From positions 310,001-374,000 of the forward strand of contig NZ_NMVJ01000001.1 of NCBI RefSeq assembly GCF_002250565.1: 64,000 nt of DNA, in the 5' to 3' direction. Made by a program: the position numbers and the translations under genes. Positions 18,660 to 26,694 of the stretch are shown here, piece by piece; the stretch's first letter is position 1, and each line of letters starts with the position of its first letter. The notes under the pieces are model-generated. The model was given only the letters and a program-made list of their open reading frames with translations. It was not told the origin of the DNA and did not search any database. This stretch comes from Parenemella sanctibonifatiensis. Lineage in GTDB: Bacteria > Actinomycetota > Actinomycetes > Propionibacteriales > Propionibacteriaceae.

Positions 18660-19904
18660 CTAGCGGCGTACGCCCTCGGTCCCCTCGGCGCTGGGCAGCG
18701 GCATCTGCAGTTGCACCTCGGTGCCCTGCCCCGGCGCGGTGCGGATCCGTACGCTGCCGCCGTGCCGCTCCATCCGGCCGACCACGCTGTCACGGATCCC
18801 GTGCCGGTCCTCGGGCACCTGGTCGGGGTCGAAACCGGCGCCGCGATCGCGTACGAAGACCTCGATCTGGTCGGCGACCTCGGCGTAGACATCGATCTTG
18901 GTGGCGCCGGAGTGCTTGGCGGCGTTGGTGGCGGCCTCGGCGGCCGCGTCGATGATCGCCGAACTCTCCAGCTCCGCATCGCCGACCACGACGAGTTCGA
19001 CGGGAATGTCGTACTTGTCCTCCACCCGTGCGCAGGCCTCGGTGAGCCCGGTCCGCAGCGCGATGCCCGCTCCCCCGTCGGCGCTGTCACCCCGCGGATA
19101 GAGCCAGGCGCGCAGTTCACGTTCCTGTCGCCGCGCCAGGGTCTGCACCGCTGCGGGGTCGTCGCTGCGCTTCTGGATCAGTGCCAGGGTCTGCAGCACC
19201 GAGTCATGCAGGTGGGCGGCCATCTCGGCGTGCGCCTTGGCCCGGACCTCTTCCTCCCGGGAGGTCGTGACCGCTTGCCGGGCCCGGTAGAGCCACGGCG
19301 CCAGCACCAGACCGAGGCCGCCAAAGAGCATGGTGCCCATGGCGATCGCCTGCGGGACAAATGCAGCCTCCTCGGCAAACACGATGCCGATGGCCCACAG
19401 GATCAGGCCCAGGCCAACGACCGTGCGAACGATCACCCACTCCCGGGACCGGCTCAGCAGCGGCGCCAGCCAGGCCGGCCGGTCTGCCTGGTCCGAGTCG
19501 GGCCGGGACTGGATCCAGACCAGCAGGATGCCGGCACCGCCGAGCAGTGCGGCCAGCCACGGCAGGCTGCCGGTGACGCCATCGAGGATGATCCCCAACG
19601 ACATCGCGGCCAGGATCGCGAGCGCGATCCAGCGCCAGGTGCCGTGCTTGGCGCGCTTGCCGCGGGATCGGCCGTGGCGGCTGGGCCGGCGTTCGTCGGC
19701 GGGCAGCCAGATCCACAGGCCGACATAGACCAACGAGCCGACGCCGTTGAGCATGGTGATGAAGACGAAGAAGGCCCGCAGGATCCCGACCGGGATGCCG
19801 GTACGCCGACTCAGCGCAGCGTTGACACCGGCGACCCAGGGGCGGATCGGCGGGCGTTCGGGGCGCTGCGGCAGGGCGGCCGGCGTACGAGCAAGGTCGG
19901 TCAT
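18660..19904 (-). CDS. HisKA_3 sensor histidine kinase with N-terminal PspC domain
   Basis: A 414-residue membrane kinase. Residues about 20-70 are a PspC domain (AALSRRTGIPVGILRAFFVFITMLNG... WIWLPADE). Four to five further membrane helices reach about residue 200. The dimerisation segment AAHLHDSVLQTLALIQ holds the phospho-acceptor His233. The ATPase part has the N box EAATNAAKHSGA, GAGFD, and HGIRDSVVGRME. PspC domains in such kinases are thought to sense membrane state or to interact with free PspC proteins; two of those are encoded divergently next door. It is 10 bases upstream of its response regulator. The EsrS likeness is a family inference. Confidence 0.93.
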   Translation of the reverse strand: MTDLARTPAALPQRPERPPIRPWVAGVNAALSRRTGIPVGILRAFFVFITMLNGVGSLVYVGLWIWLPADERRPSRHGRSRGKRAKHGTWRWIALAILAAMSLGIILDGVTGSLPWLAALLGGAGILLVWIQSRPDSDQADRPAWLAPLLSRSREWVIVRTVVGLGLILWAIGIVFAEEAAFVPQAIAMGTMLFGGLGLVLAPWLYRARQAVTTSREEEVRAKAHAEMAAHLHDSVLQTLALIQKRSDDPAAVQTLARRQERELRAWLYPRGDSADGGAGIALRTGLTEACARVEDKYDIPVELVVVGDAELESSAIIDAAAEAATNAAKHSGATKIDVYAEVADQIEVFVRDRGAGFDPDQVPEDRHGIRDSVVGRMERHGGSVRIRTAPGQGTEVQLQMPLPSAEGTEGVRR

Positions 19905-19969
19905 GATGGGTCAAGACTCACACGCGCCGGGCCCCCGCACCAGCGTTCCGGCGCCTTCCCCGGGACCTT

Positions 19970-19985
19970 TCAGGGGATCCCCTGA
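19970..19985. promoter_or_regulatory. Perfect 16-bp palindrome in the kinase/PspC divergent region
   Basis: TCAGGGGATCCCCTGA is a perfect palindrome between the kinase start (19904) and the PspC start (20041). Its position suits a response-regulator operator controlling both directions. No good promoter hexamers could be assigned around it. Confidence 0.45.
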
Positions 19986-20040
19986 CGACCATGAGGCGTC
20001 GACACGAGATGATGGAACCATCCACGAGAGGAGCCGCACG

Positions 20041-20406
20041 ATGTCCACGACCGGCAAGCAACTGAGGCGCAGCACCAGCGACAAGATGCTGGGAGGTGTC
20101 TGCAGCGGGCTCGCCAAGTATCTCGGCGTCGATGTGACCATCGTCCGCGTCGGGGTGGCGGTGCTGTCACTGCTCGCCTTCACCGGCGTCCTCGCCTATG
20201 TCGTCTGCTGGTTGGTGATCCCGCAGGAGGGCGCGACGGACTCCGAGGCCGAGCGCCTCATCGAGACCGCCAGCCAGCGCTGGCAGGAGCACCAGCAGAG
20301 CAAGAGCGATCCGTACGCCCAGGGCGACGCGGATCCCTACCTGCAGCACGACACGAACCACAGCGACACGAACTACACCGACCCGAACCGTCCCAGCGGC
20401 CTCTGA
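20041..20406 (+). CDS. PspC-domain protein with hydrophilic tail
   Basis: A 121-residue protein. The PspC domain (LRRSTSDKMLGGVCSGLAKYLGVDVTIVRVGVAV) and the following helix (about residues 8-63) end in WLVIPQEG. The C-terminal half is polar with many Asp, Asn, Tyr and His residues in a repeated D-P-Y/T-N pattern. GAGAGGAG lies before the ATG. It is divergent from the PspC-containing kinase and leads a two-gene unit with a second, minimal PspC protein. In the Corynebacterium EsrISR system a PspC-type protein (EsrI) restrains the kinase, and a similar job is plausible here. Confidence 0.88.
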   Translation: MSTTGKQLRRSTSDKMLGGVCSGLAKYLGVDVTIVRVGVAVLSLLAFTGVLAYVVCWLVIPQEGATDSEAERLIETASQRWQEHQQSKSDPYAQGDADPYLQHDTNHSDTNYTDPNRPSGL

Positions 20407-20432
20407 TCGCCGCCAACGAAAGGACATTCACC

Positions 20433-20627
20433 ATGGCTTCCGGACAGCTTCGTCGCAGCACCAGCAACAAGATGATCGGCGGTGTGTGCGCCGGCATCGC
20501 CCGCTACTTCGGCTGGGACGCCACGCTGGTGCGCCTCATCCTCGTCGCTCTGGTGCTGTTTGCTGGCGTCGGCATCCTCGCCTACCTGATCGCCTGGCTG
20601 GTCATGCCGGCCGACACCACCTACTGA
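20433..20627 (+). CDS. Minimal PspC-domain protein
   Basis: A 64-residue protein that is nothing more than a PspC domain: QLRRSTSNKMIGGVCAGIARYFGWDATLVRLILVALVLFAG, one further membrane segment and the terminal VMPAD. The first 50 residues are close to those of the preceding PspC protein, so the pair looks like a local duplication in which only one copy kept a hydrophilic tail. It starts 27 bases after that gene and has AAAGGA upstream of its ATG. It is probably co-transcribed and part of the same envelope-stress module. Confidence 0.88.
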   Translation: MASGQLRRSTSNKMIGGVCAGIARYFGWDATLVRLILVALVLFAGVGILAYLIAWLVMPADTTY

Positions 20628-20654
20628 GCCACCATCTCCTGAACCAGCCAGACC

Positions 20655-20688
20655 CGAACGGCGCCGCGGACCTCCGCGGCGCCGTTCG
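20655..20688. terminator. Long perfect hairpin between convergent PspC operon and guaA
   Basis: A 34-base palindrome with 16-base arms: left CGAACGGCGCCGCGGA, right TCCGCGGCGCCGTTCG, centre CC. It lies 28 bases after the second PspC stop and 22 before the guaA stop, so it probably ends both units. No T-tract. Confidence 0.75.
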
Positions 20689-20718
20689 CGCGTCACTCCC
20701 ACTCGCGCGTCACTCCCA
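20686..20718. repeat. Duplicated 3' end of guaA (17-bp period)
   Basis: TCGCGCGTCACTCCCA occurs at 20686-20701 and again at 20703-20718. The second copy contains the guaA stop (20710-20712) and its last codons; the first lies just beyond the gene. Confidence 0.85.
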
Positions 20719-22260
20719 TTCAATCGTGCCCGGCGGCTTGCTGGTCACGTCGAGGACGACTCGGTTGACCTCGGGCACCTCGTTGGTTATGCGGGTTGAC
20801 ATGGCCTCCAGCAGGTCATACGGGAGTCGACCCCAGTCGGCGGTCATGGCGTCCTCACTGGTCACCGGCCGCAGCACGATCGGGTGGCCATAGGTACGCC
20901 CATCTCCCTGGACGCCGACCGAGCGTACGTCGGCCAGCAGCACCACCGGGAACTGCCAGATGTCACGATCCAGGCCCGCCTTGGTCAGCTCCTCACGCGC
21001 GATGGCATCCGCGCGGCGCAGCGTCTCGAGGCGTTCGGCGTTGACGGCACCGACGATCCGGATCGCCAACCCCGGCCCGGGAAAGGGCTGCCGCCACACC
21101 ATCGCCTCGGGCAGGCCGAGCTCGGCCCCGACGGCGCGGACCTCGTCCTTGAAGAGCAGCCGCAGCGGCTCGATCAAGGTGAACTGCAGATCCTCGGGCA
21201 GTCCGCCGACGTTGTGGTGGGACTTGATGTTGGCCGCACCCTCGCCGCCACCGGACTCGACCACGTCGGGATAAAGGGTGCCCTGGACGAGGTAGTCAAT
21301 GCCTTCCTCGTCGGCGATGGCGCGGGCGGCGTCCTCGAAGACCCGGATGAACTCGCGGCCGATGATCTTGCGCTTCTGCTCGGGGTCGCTGACCCCGTCG
21401 AGGGCGCCGAGGAAGCGTTCCTTCTCGTCGCGGACCACCAGCTTGGCGCCGGTCGCAGCGACGAAGTCGGTCTCGACCTGTTCGGCCTCGCCGGCGCGCA
21501 GCAGGCCGTGGTCCACGAAGACACAGGTCAGCTGGTCGCCGATCGCGCGCTGCACCAGCGCCGCCGCGACGGCGGAGTCGACGCCACCGGACAGCGCGCA
21601 CAGCACTCGCCGGTCGCCGACCTCGGCGCGGATCGCTTCGACCTGCTGAGCAACGATCGAGGAGGCAACCCAGTCGCCGCGGCAGCCAGCGACGTCCCGC
21701 AGGAAGTTCTCGATGACCTGTTGGCCCTGCTCGGAGTGACCCACCTCGGGGTGCCACTGCACGCCCGCGAGCCGCTTGGGGAGGTTCTCGAATGCGGCGA
21801 CGGGGGCACCGGGCGTACGGGCAAGCTCCGCGAACCCCGCGGGCGCCTTCTGCACCGAGTCGCCGTGGCTCATCCACACCCGAGGCTGGTCGGCCACGCC
21901 CGCCAACAGCGCCCCGGCATCGCCGATCACCGCGCCGGTACGCCCGTACTCGCGCTGACCGGTCTGCTCGACAGCGCCACCCAGGGCGGCGGCCATGGCC
22001 TGGAAGCCGTAGCAGATCCCGAAGACCGGCACGCCGGCCTCGAACAGCGCCGGATCGATCTGCGGGGCGCCCTCGGCGTACACCGACTGCGGGCCGCCCG
22101 ACAGGATGATCGCCTTGGGGTCACGGGCCAGCATGTCGGCCACCGACATCGTGTGGGGCACGACTTCGGAATAGACATTCGCCTCCCGCACCCGACGCGC
22201 GATCAGCTGGGCGTACTGGGCACCGAAGTCGACGACCAGCACGAGCTCGTGTGAATCCAT
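20710..22260 (-). CDS. guaA: GMP synthase (glutamine-hydrolysing)
   Basis: Converts XMP to GMP using ATP and glutamine. The 516 residues are the normal length. The class I amidotransferase domain (about 6-195) has the nucleophile Cys83 in FGICYGFQ and the His of [11 protein letters not shown]. The PP-loop synthetase domain starts with [17 protein letters not shown], and the dimerisation domain ends in [16 protein letters not shown]. The substrate-supplying IMP dehydrogenase guaB lies 10 kb downstream. A GntR/ABC operon ends 30 bases before its ATG, so some read-through is possible. Confidence 0.98.
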   Translation of the reverse strand: MDSHELVLVVDFGAQYAQLIARRVREANVYSEVVPHTMSVADMLARDPKAIILSGGPQSVYAEGAPQIDPALFEAGVPVFGICYGFQAMAAALGGAVEQTGQREYGRTGAVIGDAGALLAGVADQPRVWMSHGDSVQKAPAGFAELARTPGAPVAAFENLPKRLAGVQWHPEVGHSEQGQQVIENFLRDVAGCRGDWVASSIVAQQVEAIRAEVGDRRVLCALSGGVDSAVAAALVQRAIGDQLTCVFVDHGLLRAGEAEQVETDFVAATGAKLVVRDEKERFLGALDGVSDPEQKRKIIGREFIRVFEDAARAIADEEGIDYLVQGTLYPDVVESGGGEGAANIKSHHNVGGLPEDLQFTLIEPLRLLFKDEVRAVGAELGLPEAMVWRQPFPGPGLAIRIVGAVNAERLETLRRADAIAREELTKAGLDRDIWQFPVVLLADVRSVGVQGDGRTYGHPIVLRPVTSEDAMTADWGRLPYDLLEAMSTRITNEVPEVNRVVLDVTSKPPGTIEWE

Positions 22261-22290
22261 GGCGCGATCCTATCGGTGTCAGCCGACAGC

Positions 22291-23082
22291 TCACGCCAGC
22301 GAGATCTTGGACTTCCAGGAGACCGCAGTACGCCAGATCAGCACGACCGGCACCAGCACCATGACCGGCACGAATCCCAACGGCACGATGTCATTGCTGC
22401 TTGCCAGCTCGGTCAGGGTGATGCTGATCAGGCCGATCCCGCCGCCGCTGGGACCGATCGCCAACGGCAGCAGGAACATCGCTGCCAGCACCAGGACCTG
22501 ATAGACGAAGTAGAGGACCGTGAAGACGATGATCGGGCCGGCGGCCGCGCCGAGTCGACCGAAGCGGGCCTCGCTGCCGACGGAGGCGGCGAAGAAGTAC
22601 TGCACCGGCGCCGACACCAGCATCCAGACCATCACCAGCAGCCCGACAACCAGGATCGGGAGCGGCAGCAGGGCGGTCGTCGAGGTCCACAGCTCCTGCA
22701 GCGTCGCGCCGAAGTTGGGCACCGTCAGGGCTGAGCCGACCAGGACCAGAGCCAGTGCCCACACCAGTGCGGCCAGGATCACCGTGAAGGACCAGACCAG
22801 CTTGGCGGGAAAGATGCGCGGCCCGGGGATGGGCAGGGTCTGGGTGAAATAGCCGGTGCGCCCGTGGCTGGAGCGCCAGTAGTCGATGCCGAGCACCAAC
22901 GGAAGGGCGCCCACCAGGACGGTCGGGGCGATCAGGATCAGCTGAGCGCCGAGCGATGAGAACAGCGGCAGGTCGGTCACGACGAAGACGACCGCCACCG
23001 CGACCACCGCCAGTGCGGCGCCGAAGAGCAGACCGAGCAGGCTGCGGGTGCGAAGGAATTCATGCTTGAGCAGGGTGATCAT
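22291..23082 (-). CDS. ABC-2 type transporter permease
   Basis: A 263-residue integral membrane protein with six hydrophobic segments in the ABC-2 pattern. It starts MITLLKHEFLRTRSLLGLLFG and has the short cytoplasmic SSHGRTGYFTQTLPIPGPRIFPAKL segment after the second helix. The start overlaps the ATPase stop (ATGA). With the ATPase and a YtrA-type GntR regulator it forms a three-gene unit like ytrABC-type operons, which respond to cell-wall-active compounds in Firmicutes. The substrate here is unknown. Confidence 0.85.
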   Translation of the reverse strand: MITLLKHEFLRTRSLLGLLFGAALAVVAVAVVFVVTDLPLFSSLGAQLILIAPTVLVGALPLVLGIDYWRSSHGRTGYFTQTLPIPGPRIFPAKLVWSFTVILAALVWALALVLVGSALTVPNFGATLQELWTSTTALLPLPILVVGLLVMVWMLVSAPVQYFFAASVGSEARFGRLGAAAGPIIVFTVLYFVYQVLVLAAMFLLPLAIGPSGGGIGLISITLTELASSNDIVPLGFVPVMVLVPVVLIWRTAVSWKSKISLA

Positions 23083-23789
23083 GCTGCGTGGACCTTCCGG
23101 AAGAGGGCATCGAGGGACATTTGGTGTTCGACGCGCAGGTCGTCGACTGCGCCGGTGAGCACCACGGTCCCGGCGCGCATGATGACGGCTGCGTCGAGGA
23201 CCGGTTCGAGGTCGTGGATGAGGTGGGTGGAGACCACCACCAGGGCTTCGTCTGCCGCGCTGGAGATGATCCCGTCGAGGATGACCTGACGAGCGGCGGG
23301 GTCAACGCCGGAGATCGGCTCGTCGAGCAGATACACCTCGGCCCGACGAGCCATCACCAGCGCGATCTGCACCTTCTCCCGCATGCCCTTGCTCATTTGC
23401 TTGAGCCGCATGTCCAGATCCAGCCCGAAGAAGTCCAACAGTTCGGCAGCCTTGGTTCGGTTGAAGTCGGCGAAGAAGTCGGCGTACATCCCGATGCAGA
23501 AGCGAGGCGTGGCGCCGTCGGACAGCAGGCTGGCGTCGGGCAGGAAGGCGACCTTGGCCTTGGACTGCGGCCCCGGCTCGTGGCCGGCGATGCGGACGTC
23601 GCCGCTGTAGTCGGCCAGGACGCCCGCGAGCACCTTGAGCAGAGTGGTCTTGCCGCAGCCGTTCTGACCGAGCAGGCCCACGATCTGGTTGCCGGACAGG
23701 CTGAGGTCGAGGTTGTCGACGGCACGATTGGCACCGTAGGTCTTGGTCAGGCTCTGAATTTCAATGGCCGGGCTGTTGTCAATGGCCAT
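23079..23789 (-). CDS. ABC transporter ATP-binding protein
   Basis: A 236-residue ATPase of the drug/bacitracin export type. Walker A is GQNGCGKTTLL (about 41-51), the signature is MSKGMREKVQIALVMAR with a Lys in place of the usual second Gly of LSGG, Walker B is VYLLDEPISGVDP and the H-loop is STHLIHD. The ATG at 23789 was chosen because GGAGGAAA sits seven bases upstream and the product then starts at the usual place; it overlaps the GntR gene by 11 bases. Coupled to the permease by ATGA. Confidence 0.93.
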   Translation of the reverse strand: MAIDNSPAIEIQSLTKTYGANRAVDNLDLSLSGNQIVGLLGQNGCGKTTLLKVLAGVLADYSGDVRIAGHEPGPQSKAKVAFLPDASLLSDGATPRFCIGMYADFFADFNRTKAAELLDFFGLDLDMRLKQMSKGMREKVQIALVMARRAEVYLLDEPISGVDPAARQVILDGIISSAADEALVVVSTHLIHDLEPVLDAAVIMRAGTVVLTGAVDDLRVEHQMSLDALFRKVHAA

Positions 23790-24204
23790 GGCTGTTTCCT
23801 CCGGTCGCATCGCCGGGCTGAGAGTCGGATGCGGGGTGGTCATGCTGATCCCATCTGTCGTGGAGCAAGGCGGTTGCCTCGTCCCGGGTGAAGCCGTGGC
23901 CACGCAGGCCGCGGATGAAGTCGTCGGTGGCGGTGGCGGCAAGGTCCCGTCGCAGCGCCCGGATCCGGTCGGCGTCGTCGGTGACGAAGCGGCCGGTGGT
24001 GCGGTGAGCACGACACAGGCCTTGGCGTTCGAGCTCGGCCAGGGCGCGCTGGACGGTGTTCGGATTGACGCCCACTTCCAGGGCCAACTCGCGTACGCCA
24101 CCAATCCGCTCCCCCGGGGTCCAGACTCCCGTGACGATGCGCCGGGAGAACTCAGCCACGAGCTGCAGCCAGATCGGCTGAGTCGGGTCGAAGTCGGGTT
24201 TCAC
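23779..24204 (-). CDS. GntR-family regulator, YtrA type
   Basis: A 141-residue repressor. The N-terminal winged HTH (QPIWLQLVAEFSRRIVTGVWTPGERI, then RELALEVGVNPNTVQRALAELERQG) is typical. The C-terminal part is only about 65 residues, as in the YtrA subfamily whose targets are usually the ABC genes they precede. The tail after residue 120 is His/Asp-rich and disordered. First gene of the regulator-ATPase-permease operon; an inverted repeat lies 24-51 bases upstream of its start. Confidence 0.9.
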   Translation of the reverse strand: MKPDFDPTQPIWLQLVAEFSRRIVTGVWTPGERIGGVRELALEVGVNPNTVQRALAELERQGLCRAHRTTGRFVTDDADRIRALRRDLAATATDDFIRGLRGHGFTRDEATALLHDRWDQHDHPASDSQPGDATGGNSHGH

Positions 24205-24227
24205 GTCACCTCCTGGGGTTTAGGACC

Positions 24228-24255
24228 TGTATTGCTGTACTAGGTGCTTAATACA
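24228..24255 (-). promoter_or_regulatory. Candidate operator of the YtrA-type regulator
   Basis: TGTACTAG (24236-24243) and TTAATACA (24248-24255) form an inverted repeat with a 4-base spacer (six of eight pairs). TGTATT at 24228-24233 adds a second left half-site. The AT-rich stretch stands out from its surroundings and lies between the GntR start and cysK. Inferred to be autoregulatory. Confidence 0.45.
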
Positions 24256-24376
24256 ATAACACGCGCATGGCTCCAGGTCCACTGCAAGTGAGGATGAGGC
24301 GTACACCCCCGCCGCCACCCCGGCCCCATCCGAGATCTGGACCCGGCTGGAATATCTGGAAGGAATGTGCGTTTAT

Positions 24377-25312
24377 ATGCCTATGACGATTTTTGATGAT
24401 GCCACCGCTCTGGTCGGACGTACGCCGCTCGTCCGCCTCGGAAAGCTCTTCGCCGACAGCCCCGCCAATGTCGTTGCGAAGCTGGAGTTCTACAACCCCG
24501 CCAACTCCGTCAAGGACCGCATCGGAGTCGCGATGATCGACGCTGCTGAGCGCTCCGGCGAGCTCAAGCCTGGCGGCACCATCATCGAGGCGACCTCGGG
24601 CAACACCGGCATCGCGCTGGCCTGGGTCGGCGCCTCGCGTGGGTACACCGTCAAGCTCGCCATGCCCGAGACCATGTCCAAGGAACGCCGCGCACTGCTG
24701 CGCGCCTTCGGCGCCGAGCTGGTGCTGACCCCCGGCCCCGAGGGCATGAAGGGTGCGGTCAACAAGGCCGAGGAGCTCGCCGCCAACGGGGAGGGCGTGC
24801 TGGTGCGCCAGTTCGCCAACCAGGCCAACCTGCAGATCCACCGCGACACCACCGCCGAGGAGATCTGGACCGACACCGAAGGCAACATTGACGCTTTCGT
24901 GGCCGGCATCGGCACCGGCGGCACCATCTCCGGCGTCGGCCAGGTGCTCAAGGAACGCAAGCCCGAGGTGAAGATCATCGCCGTCGAGCCCGAGGAATCA
25001 GCAATCCTGTCGGGCAACCAGCCCGGACCGCACAAGATCCAGGGCATCGGCGCCAACTTCATCCCCGAGATCCTGGACCGCTCCGTCATCGACGAGGTGC
25101 TGCCGCAGAACATCACCTCCTCGGTCGAGTGGGCCCGCAAGATCGCCACCACTGAGGGCCTGCTGGTGGGCCTCAGCTCCGGCGCCGCACTGGCGGCCGC
25201 CAATGAGCTGGCCGGCCGCGAGGAGTACGCCGACAAGACCATCGTCGTCGTGCTTCCCGATTTCGGTGAGCGTTACCTGTCCACCCTGCTCTTCGAGGGT
25301 CTGGTTGACTGA
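24377..25312 (+). CDS. cysK: Cysteine synthase A (O-acetylserine sulfhydrylase)
   Basis: PLP enzyme making cysteine from O-acetylserine and sulphide. The PLP Lys is in [11 protein letters not shown] (Lys46 from this start). Other features are the [11 protein letters not shown] loop, the phosphate-binding [10 protein letters not shown] and the C-terminal SSGAALAAA. Three in-frame ATGs (24365, 24377, 24383) are possible: GGAAGGA ends at 24364, directly against the first, and 12 bases before the second, which was chosen; the third gives the commonest family start ([19 protein letters not shown]). Four bases before cysE, so the two form an operon and their products probably a complex. Confidence 0.96.
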   Translation: MPMTIFDDATALVGRTPLVRLGKLFADSPANVVAKLEFYNPANSVKDRIGVAMIDAAERSGELKPGGTIIEATSGNTGIALAWVGASRGYTVKLAMPETMSKERRALLRAFGAELVLTPGPEGMKGAVNKAEELAANGEGVLVRQFANQANLQIHRDTTAEEIWTDTEGNIDAFVAGIGTGGTISGVGQVLKERKPEVKIIAVEPEESAILSGNQPGPHKIQGIGANFIPEILDRSVIDEVLPQNITSSVEWARKIATTEGLLVGLSSGAALAAANELAGREEYADKTIVVVLPDFGERYLSTLLFEGLVD

Positions 25313-25316
25313 CCGG

Positions 25317-25868
25317 GTGACCGAGCTGAGCTTCTGGGGACGGATCCGCGAGGATCTCGACGCTGCCATGCGTGAGGATCCCGCGGCCCGTTCCCGGGTC
25401 GAGGTGGCCCTGATGTATCCGGGCGTCCACGCCGTGTGGGCACACCGGGTCTGCCACCACATCTGGACCACCCAACCGGCGTTGCGTCCGCTGGCCCGCG
25501 GGATTTCCCAGCTGGCACGGGCACTGACCGGCATCGAGATCCACCCGGGCGCGGTGATCGGCCGCCGGGTCTTCATCGACCACGGCATGGGCGTGGTCAT
25601 CGGTGAGACCGCCGAGGTCGGCGACGACGTGCTGATCTATCACCAGGTCACCCTCGGCGGGCGCTCGCGGGGCCGCTTCAAGCGCCACCCCACCGTCGGC
25701 AACAACGTCCTGCTCGGGGCCGGCGCCAAGATCATCGGCCCGGTCACCATCGGCGACGGCACCAAGGTCGGCGCCAACGCGCTGGTCGTCAAGGACGTCG
25801 CCCCAGGATCGGTGGTCACCGGCGTACCGGGTCACATCAACGAGCCCTCGGGCGACGTCATCGCCTGA
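25317..25868 (+). CDS. cysE: Serine O-acetyltransferase
   Basis: Makes O-acetylserine for CysK. It is 183 residues from the GTG at 25317, four bases after the cysK stop; this short (EpsC-like) form lacks most of the N-terminal helical domain of E. coli CysE, as is usual in actinobacteria. The left-handed beta helix is clear: [16 protein letters not shown], then [22 protein letters not shown] and the hexapeptide repeats up to VTGVPGH. The catalytic Asp-His pair lies in FIDHGMG. A tandem array of hairpin repeats begins 23 bases after the stop. Confidence 0.95.
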   Translation: MTELSFWGRIREDLDAAMREDPAARSRVEVALMYPGVHAVWAHRVCHHIWTTQPALRPLARGISQLARALTGIEIHPGAVIGRRVFIDHGMGVVIGETAEVGDDVLIYHQVTLGGRSRGRFKRHPTVGNNVLLGAGAKIIGPVTIGDGTKVGANALVVKDVAPGSVVTGVPGHINEPSGDVIA

Positions 25869-25890
25869 GGGCGTACGCCGCTGGTGGCCC

Positions 25891-26055
25891 GCTGGCCCAA
25901 CCCAGCCGTACGACTACGCGAAGCTGTAGTTGTGCAGCCCACCGGCCCAATCCAGGCGCGCAACTACCGGATGCTGTAGTTGTGCAGGCCGTCCGGCCCA
26001 AACCGGGTGCGCAACTACAGGATGCTGTAGTTGCGCAGGCCATCTGGGCCACCCC
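25891..26055. repeat. Tandem array of about 51-bp hairpin-forming repeats
   Basis: About three imperfect units with a 50-51 base period. The word GCTGTAGTTG recurs at 25923, 25973 and 26024, and a GGCCCAAnCC-type word recurs at about 25893, 25943 and 25995. Each unit contains an inverted repeat; the third is perfect over 11 bases (TGCGCAACTAC 26008-26018 with GTAGTTGCGCA 26027-26037), the second 9 of 10, the first only 5. The loops are about 8 bases. It fills most of the gap after cysE. Confidence 0.85.
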
Positions 26056-26089
26056 CGGCGTACGCCCGTACGGGGCATCCCGCATGATG

Positions 26090-26095
26090 TAATCT
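26090..26095 (+). promoter_or_regulatory. Candidate -10 element of a leaderless transcript
   Basis: TAATCT lies six bases before the ATG at 26102, so transcription would start at or next to the start codon. No convincing -35 hexamer is seen 16-19 bases upstream. Confidence 0.35.
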
Positions 26096-26101
26096 CGGCG
26101 C

Positions 26102-26596
26102 ATGTCGAGTCCACCAGCCACGGCCGCGTCGGCCCGCCACCGCGCTGCGGGGTTCATCGAACGGCACGGCCTGACGCTGGCCGGCATCGGCTTCAGCCTC
26201 TTCCTGCTCCAGGTGCTGATCAGCATCTTGGGCCTGCCGCCGCTGTACTGGCTTCCCCCGTACGCGCTTCAGGCCATCGTGCTGATGGTGCTGGCCATGG
26301 CCGCCACCAGGCTCGGCCCCACGCGGATCGCCCGACTGACAGGGATCGCCCTCACCACGCTCATCGCCGCAGCGATCTTCGGCCTGGTGCTCACGACGCT
26401 CCACCGGGGCGGTTGTTACGACGCCGGCCGACAACTCCCCTACGCCAGCGACGTACAGGTGCCGGAGAGCTGGGACCAGTCCGCCATCATGTCCTGGACG
26501 TGGACCGGGGACATCCGTTGCGAGCTCTATCTCGACTCGGGAGAGATGAGCTACGAGATGACGTGGTGGGAGTACCTCACCGTGCTGGGTGACTGA
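26102..26596 (+). CDS. Small membrane protein of unknown function
   Basis: A 164-residue protein that I do not recognise. It has three hydrophobic segments (about 24-45, 53-75 and 80-101) and then a 60-residue hydrophilic end with two Cys (CYDAGRQ and RCELYLD), Trp residues and an acidic YLDSGEMSYEM stretch. If the Cys residues lie outside the cell they could pair. The start is preceded by a TAATCT that would give a leaderless message. It lies between the hairpin array and the large secreted-protein gene, both in the same direction, with 98 bases to the latter. Confidence 0.6.
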   Translation: MSSPPATAASARHRAAGFIERHGLTLAGIGFSLFLLQVLISILGLPPLYWLPPYALQAIVLMVLAMAATRLGPTRIARLTGIALTTLIAAAIFGLVLTTLHRGGCYDAGRQLPYASDVQVPESWDQSAIMSWTWTGDIRCELYLDSGEMSYEMTWWEYLTVLGD

Positions 26597-26694
26597 CCCG
26601 GCAACCCCGCGGCAACCCTTGCGCAACGTTTTCTGCGGGCTTACCGTGGTGCTCGGCGTCGACTCGCGACGCCTGCGAACCCAACGGAGGGCTC

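Noticed and set aside
25891-26055. Possible CRISPR array
   Set aside because: The units are contiguous and imperfect with a constant period of about 51 bases. There are no unique spacers and no cas genes nearby.
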